Shown: positions 58,499 to 64,000 of the stretch, in pieces
Position numbering within the stretch: the stretch's first letter is position 1
Layout: each line of letters begins with the position of its first letter
From: Bacillota bacterium
GTDB lineage: Bacteria; Bacillota; Clostridia; Tissierellales; Sedimentibacteraceae
DNA length: 64,000 bases
Reading direction: 5' to 3'
Assembly (NCBI GenBank): GCA_023386345.1
Contig: JAEWJT010000020.1
Location: 1-64,000, forward strand
Position numbers and translations under genes: made by a program
Notes under the pieces: model-generated
What the model saw: the letters and a program-made list of their open reading frames with translations, nothing else
Database searches by the model: none
Told to the model about the DNA's origin: nothing

Positions 58499-58535
58499 GG
58501 CTTGATACAGTCACAAATGCTGTGACTGTGAGCCT
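58499..58535 (+). promoter_or_regulatory. Two-part hairpin between ABC-F and acetyltransferase genes
   Basis: ACAGTCACA-aatgc-TGTGACTGT (58507-58529) is enclosed by AGGCT/AGCCT (58499-58503, 58531-58535). No T run follows, so a regulatory or processing element rather than a terminator. Confidence 0.6.
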
Positions 58536-58593
58536 AATAATTATAAGGTGAGTAGCAGGACAAACTGCTATAAAGAAAGGAAAATAAATTAAA

Positions 58594-59034
58594 ATGATAA
58601 CACTAAAAAAGATAGATGAAAATAATTATAGAAAAGTATTGGCAATAAAAATGAATGAAGAACAGGGTAAATTTGTAGCACCTAATGTTGTTTCATTAGC
58701 TCAGGCGTGGGTTTTTTATGAGACAGCGAGACCTTATGCTATTTATAAGGATGAGGAAGTAATTGGCTTTATGATGCTTGATTGGGACGAAAAAGAGCAA
58801 GAAGCAGGTATATGGCGTTTTATGATAGCAGAGGAACATCAAAACAAAGGATACGGAAGAAAAGCTATGGAATGTGCATTAGATATTATTAGAGAATCAA
58901 ATAAGTTTGATTGCGTATTTCTCGACTATGTTCCTGGAAATGAGGCTGGAAAGCACTTATACGAAAGTGTTGGATTTAAAGCAACAGGTGAAATTGACGA
59001 TGGTGAAATTGTTATGAAGCTTGATTTAGCTTAA
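58594..59034 (+). CDS. GNAT acetyltransferase, BltD/spermidine-type
   Basis: A 146-aa GNAT enzyme. It starts MITLKKIDENNYRKVLAIK, with WRFMIAEEHQNKGYGRKAME (CoA loop) and NEAGKHLYESVGF. Length and N-terminal motif resemble polyamine acetyltransferases (BltD group). RBS AAAGGA. A paralogue is at 60486. Confidence 0.83.
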   Translation: MITLKKIDENNYRKVLAIKMNEEQGKFVAPNVVSLAQAWVFYETARPYAIYKDEEVIGFMMLDWDEKEQEAGIWRFMIAEEHQNKGYGRKAMECALDIIRESNKFDCVFLDYVPGNEAGKHLYESVGFKATGEIDDGEIVMKLDLA

Positions 59035-59136
59035 AGTTAACAGTTCTATATATTATGCTTGAAGGAATTTTGATTAAAACAAATAAGATAAATATATGAA
59101 TTAAATAAACATGAAGAAAACAAAAGGGTATATAAA

Positions 59137-59202
59137 GTGACAACACTAAAAATAAATGAAGATAATTGTAAAATTATTTTGGAGGATAAAAGAAATGATT
59201 AA
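59137..59202 (+). pseudogene. 21-codon remnant or leader ORF with GNAT-like N terminus
   Basis: GTG-start ORF reading MTTLKINEDNCKIILEDKRND. The beginning mirrors MITLKKIDENNYRKVL of the genes at 58594 and 60486. It ends inside the start of the next GNAT gene, whose ribosome binding site GGAGG is within it. Either a truncated paralogue or a short coupled ORF. Confidence 0.5.
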
Positions 59203-59740
59203 AATAGAAACAGAACATTTAATAATAAGAAATTATAAGGAAACAGATTTAAACGATATATATGAATACCTCAGTTTGGAAGAAGTTTCGAGGTATGAAG
59301 ATTTCTATCCATTAACAATAGAGCAATGCAAGAAATTTATAGAAAAGAATAATGATAATGATAGTAGACTTGTTGCAGAGTTAAAAGAAACAGGCAAAGT
59401 AATAGGTAGTACAGGATATTTTTTTGGAGAAGATGAAGATGATGTACTTTTGAAAAACTATTATATTGACTATGATTTTAACCCTAAGTATGGTAAAAAA
59501 GGATATGCGACTGAGGCAGCATATGCAGTAGTCAAGCATATTTTTAATGACTTAGGAGGCAGACGCATTTGTGCAGACTGTGACGAAGAGAATGTTAATT
59601 CATGGAAGTTGCTAGAACGTCTTGGTTTTCGAAGAGAAGGTCATCTTATAGAAGGAAACTATTATAAGTGTGATAAAGAGGGCAATCCAATTATTATTAA
59701 TACATATAAATATGCAATGCTAAAAAGAGAATTTAAATAG
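59195..59740 (+). CDS. GNAT acetyltransferase, RimJ/RimL-like
   Basis: A 181-aa protein. It starts MIKIETEHLIIRNYKETDL, typical of the RimJ/RimL group. The acetyl-CoA site reads YDFNPKYGKKGYATEAAYAVVKHIF, and the substrate-side phrase is NVNSWKLLERLGF. Substrate may be a ribosomal protein or an antibiotic. The ATG at 59195 follows GGAGG. Confidence 0.87.
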   Translation: MIKIETEHLIIRNYKETDLNDIYEYLSLEEVSRYEDFYPLTIEQCKKFIEKNNDNDSRLVAELKETGKVIGSTGYFFGEDEDDVLLKNYYIDYDFNPKYGKKGYATEAAYAVVKHIFNDLGGRRICADCDEENVNSWKLLERLGFRREGHLIEGNYYKCDKEGNPIIINTYKYAMLKREFK

Positions 59741-59835
59741 TAAAGTATACTTTACTATATGGAAAAATATAAGGAAAAGCAAAAATGAAAAAGCATAATA
59801 GCAAAGCAGCCTAAAAAACAAAGGAGCGTGATAAT

Positions 59836-60360
59836 TTGCTTTTTAAGAATTTAGAAACAGACAGATTATATCTTAAAAATATAGATATAGCTGATAGAGA
59901 ATTTATGTTTAGTCAATTTTCAGATGATACAATAAATAAGTATTTATATGATGCAGAGCCATTAACTGATATATCAGGAGCAGATGAAATCATAGAATTT
60001 TATACGACGCCTGAGCCTCGTATTCAGAACAGATGGATTATAATTAGAAAATCTGATAATCAGAAAATAGGCAGCTGCGGTTTTCATTGCTGGAATAAGG
60101 AACTTGGCAAAGTTGAAACAGGATATGACCTTAAGGAAGAATTTTGGGGCAATGGATATATGCAGGAAGCAATGAAAGAGATTATAAATTTTGCTAAAGA
60201 TCAAATGTATGTAAATGAAATATATGCGTGTGTTTCAACAGAAAATCAAAAATCTATAAGGCTTGTAAAAAATTTGGGATTTGTTTTGTCAGGCTCGAGT
60301 GTAGAAGTTTTTAGAGGGGAAAAATATCCGCATAATATATATTCTTTATATATAAATTAA
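59836..60360 (+). CDS. GNAT acetyltransferase, RimJ/RimL-like
   Basis: A 174-aa protein beginning with a TTG start (LFKNLETDRLYLKNIDIADREF). CoA loop: GYDLKEEFWGNGYMQEAMKEIINFA; then TENQKSIRLVKNLGF. AAGGAG lies 9 nt before the TTG at 59836, and there is no better ATG. Divergent from the preceding paralogue, so an old duplication. Confidence 0.85.
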   Translation: MLFKNLETDRLYLKNIDIADREFMFSQFSDDTINKYLYDAEPLTDISGADEIIEFYTTPEPRIQNRWIIIRKSDNQKIGSCGFHCWNKELGKVETGYDLKEEFWGNGYMQEAMKEIINFAKDQMYVNEIYACVSTENQKSIRLVKNLGFVLSGSSVEVFRGEKYPHNIYSLYIN

Positions 60361-60485
60361 ATATATTGCCTCTATTTTATAACAAATATAAGTTTAGAGT
60401 AATATATGCTTAGATTAAAGCTTAGCATAAACAATTCAGGTCGCTTGATAAAATATTAAGAGATATTATAGTCAGGAGAATAAAA

Positions 60486-60944
60486 ATGATACACTTAGAA
60501 AAAGTTGACGGGGATAATTATAGAAAATTCATCAAGCTAAAAGTTAAGGATGAGCAAAAGAAATTTGTTTCAAACAACTCAAATATACTTGCTAAGGCAT
60601 ATTCATACTACAGTGATTCAATAGTATATGGAATATATAATGATGATATAGAAGTTGGACTTGCACTTGTCAGAGAATATTCAGACGATAATTGTTACAT
60701 TTTTGATCAGCTTATGATTGACGAAAAGTATCAAGGTAATAGCTATGGCAAAAAAGCCACAGAAATGATATTAGATGATTTAAAAAATAAAAATAAATAT
60801 AATAAAATACTTTTGTGCTATGTAGAGGGTGATGAAGCGGCAAAAAATCTTTATTCATCATTTGGCTTTGAGCATACAGGTATTATAGAAATATGTGATG
60901 ATGGTACAAAAGAGATAGACATGGCTTTAAAACTCATATACTAA
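60486..60944 (+). CDS. GNAT acetyltransferase, BltD/spermidine-type
   Basis: A 152-aa paralogue of the protein at 58594: MIHLEKVDGDNYRKFIKLK, then FDQLMIDEKYQGNSYGKKATEMIL, then DEAAKNLYSSFGF. The CoA loop has GNSYG where most have GxGxG/A, so binding might be weaker. RBS AGGAG. Confidence 0.82.
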   Translation: MIHLEKVDGDNYRKFIKLKVKDEQKKFVSNNSNILAKAYSYYSDSIVYGIYNDDIEVGLALVREYSDDNCYIFDQLMIDEKYQGNSYGKKATEMILDDLKNKNKYNKILLCYVEGDEAAKNLYSSFGFEHTGIIEICDDGTKEIDMALKLIY

Positions 60945-60982
60945 CGGAGAATAAACAGCATCTAAAAATGGGGTGAATATTA

Positions 60983-62239
60983 ATGAATAAATTTGGAATA
61001 CAGTATTCGGGAGAAATTTTAGAAACCTCTTTAGAACAAAATCCACATACTAATGATACAGTAGGTCAATGTAGTGAGATTAGGGATATACTTATAAAAT
61101 TTCAACAAGGATATAGCGAGAGAAAGTTGGAAAATGTTGATTCTTTTACAGAAGAACTTTTTCAGCATAGTGATGATATATCAATTTTGGGGACAGCAAC
61201 TGGCGAAATATTTTTTGGACTTAATGAGGTAAAACAGTTAATTAAAGGCGACTGGGAATCTTGGGGTGACCTGAATATAGATTATAAAAATGCGTATATA
61301 TCAATTGATGGTAATACTGCTTGGTTTTCAACTAATGGAACTGTTAAATACAGTTTTGAGCATACACAGGATAAATACGATAGATATGTTGATTATATAA
61401 AAACAGCTGCGGAGGATAATAAACTTACACCAAAACAGAGAATAGCATTTATTAATTGGGTATTGACCTTAAGCTATCATCAACGGGATAAGCAAATTAG
61501 GGAATATTTTTGGCCAATGGGTTTGAGCGGAATGCTAATAAAAGAAGAAGACGGCTGGAAAATTGTTCATCTTCATTTTTCAATGGCAAATCCTAATTTC
61601 CCTGACGAGCGTTTTGAAAATTCAAAAGAGTATATTGATAGTTATGATGAGCAAAAAAATATATTTAAAAAATATAAAAATAATAAAGCTACAGAAGATA
61701 TATCAGAGTTTTTAAAAAGCTTTGAAAATGACTTCAAAGAAAATAAATATACATCAAATGAGTTAATTAGAAAATATTTTGGTGAAAATGATAAGGCATA
61801 TGTAATTGGACCAGAAAACAAATGGTATGATGATGCTGAGCATATTAAAGAATTTTTTATTAATAGTGATATGGGTAATCTTTCTTTAGATATAGAAAAT
61901 GCTATTGCGTCTAACTCAGAAAATGCTACTTGGATTACAGTTATGGGTACTTTAAATCAAAATTTTACAGAAGATAAACTTATTGATCGATCTTTGCAGG
62001 AATTAGATAATTTATTCAAATCTAATCTTTCATCACAAGACAAATTATTTGCAGTGCAAAGAAGTATATCCTATGTACTAAAGGAATGTGCTTCAGGTAT
62101 GAACTACACATTTCCTATAAGAATGACAGCAGTAATTTTAAATGATGAAAATGGATTGAAATTTAATTATATACATTTTTCATTTCCGTTTTATTGGATA
62201 TTTGAAGGTAAAATAGACACGGGATTTTATAAACAATAA
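60983..62239 (+). CDS. Tandem SnoaL/NTF2-like domain protein
   Basis: A 418-aa cytoplasmic protein with two copies of an NTF2-like (SnoaL/DUF4440-type) fold. First: IRDILIKFQQGYSERKLENVDSFTEELF, then ISILGTATGEIFFGLNEVKQLI, then GWKIVHLHFSM. Second: VIGPENKWYDDAEHIKEFF, then NENGLKFNYIHFSFPF. Both end in the strand that closes the fold. Ligand unknown. No signal peptide. RBS GGGGTG. Confidence 0.75.
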   Translation: MNKFGIQYSGEILETSLEQNPHTNDTVGQCSEIRDILIKFQQGYSERKLENVDSFTEELFQHSDDISILGTATGEIFFGLNEVKQLIKGDWESWGDLNIDYKNAYISIDGNTAWFSTNGTVKYSFEHTQDKYDRYVDYIKTAAEDNKLTPKQRIAFINWVLTLSYHQRDKQIREYFWPMGLSGMLIKEEDGWKIVHLHFSMANPNFPDERFENSKEYIDSYDEQKNIFKKYKNNKATEDISEFLKSFENDFKENKYTSNELIRKYFGENDKAYVIGPENKWYDDAEHIKEFFINSDMGNLSLDIENAIASNSENATWITVMGTLNQNFTEDKLIDRSLQELDNLFKSNLSSQDKLFAVQRSISYVLKECASGMNYTFPIRMTAVILNDENGLKFNYIHFSFPFYWIFEGKIDTGFYKQ

Positions 62240-62366
62240 AAATATATGCTGACTATAGATTTAATTCTAGATAAATTAAGAAAGATTTTAATAAAGACGT
62301 TAATATATTTTTGTATAATATTTTAATTATTGATGTGAAATATAGGATTTGTAAAAAGGAGAAAAA

Positions 62367-63653
62367 ATGAATAGTTTAATTGCAGAAAAAATAAGTGAAT
62401 TTATGGATTTGTATTGTAAGACTTGGCCATTTAGTGGTTCAATATTAGTATCTCAAAAAGGCCAAGCCATATTTAAGAAAGGCTATGGCTTAGCTAGCCA
62501 TGAATACAACATCCCAAATACTGCACAAACCAAATATAGAATTTGTTCGATAACAAAGCAATTTACAGCTATGGCTATAATGATATTACAAGAAAGAGGA
62601 TTGTTAAATGTTCATGATAAGGCTAACAAGTACCTACAAGAGTACAAAGAGCTTGATGAAAGAATAACTATCCATCATCTTCTTACTCACACTTCTGGTT
62701 TGCAGTATTTGTTTGGATCAGATTTTGAAAAATCATTAAATAATCCAAAGCATAAGCACGAATATATGATAAATATGTTTAAAGATTTACCACTCTTGTG
62801 CGAGCCTGGACAAGCGTGGAATTACTCAAACTTTGGGTACTATTTACTTGGATGTATTATTGAGAATATATCGGGTATATCCTATGATGAGTTTTTACAA
62901 CAAAATATTTTTAAACCATTAAACATGAATGATACAGGTGTAGAAAGAGATAAAAAAATTATACAAGAACTTGCTACTGGCTATTATTTAAATGGGGATG
63001 AGATAATACGACATAAATATATGAATATAGATCTTGCATTTGGATCTGGAGACATATACTCTACAGTTGAAGATATGCTTTTATGGGAGAAAGCATTATA
63101 TACTGAAGAGCTTGTTTCTAAAAAAACTCTTGATTTAGTATTTACACCATATGCTAATTCGGGAGAAACAGGTAGTGAGGATAATGATTACGGATATGGA
63201 TGGTTTATAGAAAAGAAATATGGACGAGATAGGATAAGTCACGGTGGTGGTGGTTTAGGATTTATAACTGAATTCCATAGATATGTTACTGAAGAAATAA
63301 GCATTATTATATTAAGTAATTACGGATTTACAGCAGTTTGGCGTATTTCAGAAATTATAGCAGCAATACTTTTTCAGGAGGAATATAGTTTTCCAAGTAA
63401 ACCACTACAATATAGCTTAGAGCCCGGATTATACGAAAGCTATATCGGTACATATAAAGGTGATATTGAAAAGCTTGAGGTTAAACAAGAGAACGGTAAA
63501 ATATTTTTTGTTATAGATGATGAGTATGTTATACCCATGTTTCCTATTTCTGAAAACAGATTTCATCACAGTTGGATAGATGAGAGCTATGTATTTTCTA
63601 AAGATGAAAATGGAGACCTTTATTTCTGTGGGATAAAGAAAACAGGCATATAA
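62367..63653 (+). CDS. Serine hydrolase, beta-lactamase class C/PBP-like fold
   Basis: A 428-aa protein with intact catalytic motifs: SITKQFTAMA (SxxK), WNYSNFGYYLLG (YxN) and ISHGGGGLGF (HxG). It has no signal peptide that I can see, so probably cytoplasmic. The last 90 residues form an extra beta-rich part (YESYIGTYKGDIEKLEVKQENG) found in this family. It may be an esterase or peptidase rather than a lactamase. RBS AAAGGAG. Confidence 0.88.
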   Translation: MNSLIAEKISEFMDLYCKTWPFSGSILVSQKGQAIFKKGYGLASHEYNIPNTAQTKYRICSITKQFTAMAIMILQERGLLNVHDKANKYLQEYKELDERITIHHLLTHTSGLQYLFGSDFEKSLNNPKHKHEYMINMFKDLPLLCEPGQAWNYSNFGYYLLGCIIENISGISYDEFLQQNIFKPLNMNDTGVERDKKIIQELATGYYLNGDEIIRHKYMNIDLAFGSGDIYSTVEDMLLWEKALYTEELVSKKTLDLVFTPYANSGETGSEDNDYGYGWFIEKKYGRDRISHGGGGLGFITEFHRYVTEEISIIILSNYGFTAVWRISEIIAAILFQEEYSFPSKPLQYSLEPGLYESYIGTYKGDIEKLEVKQENGKIFFVIDDEYVIPMFPISENRFHHSWIDESYVFSKDENGDLYFCGIKKTGI

Positions 63654-63792
63654 AGCACATTAATAAATTACAGGTTATTGGAGTGATATTACTTCAACAT
63701 TTGACATATGTTAACGCAATAGTGCATATAGGAATATTGTATTTCAACTATGGAAGAAAGGTTGAAAGAAATAAGAATTTGCGGAGGGTTTT

Positions 63793-64000
63793 ATGGAAGT
63801 AAGAATAGATACATTAACACCGGAATTGTTTTTAGATTTATACGCATCAGTTGGTTGGGAAGCACCAGTAATACAACAAGTCGAAGAAGCATTGAAAAAT
63901 ACAGCAGCTACATTTACAGTTTATGAAAATGATAATGCTGTTGGAATGGTTAGACTGATTGGCGACGGAGGTATGTCATTTTATATTAAGGATTTTGCAG
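63793..64000 (+). CDS. GNAT acetyltransferase, partial (cut by window edge)
   Basis: Reads MEVRIDTLTPELFLDLYASVGW, then VYENDNAVGMVRLIGDGGMSFYIKDFA, and continues past the edge. The last part is the start of the GNAT core. ATG with GGAGGG upstream. Confidence 0.8.
   Translation, partial: MEVRIDTLTPELFLDLYASVGWEAPVIQQVEEALKNTAATFTVYENDNAVGMVRLIGDGGMSFYIKDFA

Noticed and set aside
1..64000. tRNA, rRNA, CRISPR array, insertion sequence or prophage
   Set aside because: None was recognised while reading; the duplications at 36-44 kb show no transposase or terminal inverted repeats.

Overview
The window looks like the replication-origin region of a very A+T-rich, low-GC Gram-positive anaerobe of the Clostridia. 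The order rpmH-rnpA-yidD-yidC-jag, then dnaA-dnaN-yaaA-recF-gyrB-gyrA, followed directly by an rsbV-rsbW-sigB-like trio, is the arrangement I know from Peptostreptococcaceae (Clostridioides difficile and relatives). No rRNA, tRNA, CRISPR array, transposase or prophage gene was seen.

Layout. 1-420: tandem repeat with a 46-48 bp unit. 622-3241: leftward ribosomal protein L34, RNase P protein, YidD/YidC insertase and Jag/KhpB. 3242-3994: oriC with DnaA boxes. 3995-12641: rightward dnaA to gyrA. 12726-14216: SigB-type partner-switching module, followed by a near-consensus parS site beside a 54-nt perfect palindrome. 14619-25056: a surface-fibre locus with three TasA/camelysin-like proteins (one carrying an LPKSG sorting signal), a class D-like sortase, a SipW-type signal peptidase fused to a polytopic membrane domain, a LuxR-type regulator and a DUF5305-like membrane protein, interleaved with an EAL-CBS-GGDEF c-di-GMP protein and prfC. 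25289-36332: S41 protease, glutamine synthetase, HAD phosphatase, alanine/sodium symporter with a candidate RNA switch in its leader, GerMN lipoprotein, HelD-type helicase and a cupin.

36503-44571 is a rearranged accessory patch. It holds an ECF sigma factor with a DUF4367-like anti-sigma factor, a decayed copy of that sigma gene, two secreted proteases (a matrixin-like metalloprotease and a staphopain-like cysteine protease) behind homologous RNA leaders, small membrane proteins and their broken copies, and a 487-bp duplication that copied the 3' end of the methionine gamma-lyase gene and fused it to a fragment of a GHKL sensor kinase. A TTTTGTCCCC motif occurs three times in intergenic positions here.

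44459-64000 is a metabolism, resistance and detoxification region: methionine gamma-lyase, paired short chromate transporters, a heterodimeric BmrCD-like multidrug ABC exporter behind a 45-codon leader ORF and terminator (a BmrB-like attenuation arrangement), a long series of GNAT acetyltransferases, a methyltransferase followed by an MTA/SAH nucleosidase, an aminoglycoside-phosphotransferase-fold kinase, a degenerate beta-lactamase-fold/GNAT fusion, an ABC-F protein behind a 10-codon leader peptide with alternative hairpins, a tandem SnoaL-like protein and an intact serine hydrolase. A GNAT gene runs off the right edge.

The strongest candidates for new biology are the SipW/TasA/sortase/c-di-GMP surface locus with long leader hairpins, the two peptide-leader attenuators, the three-way hairpin switch before the symporter, and the ECF/TGTCCCC/protease patch.
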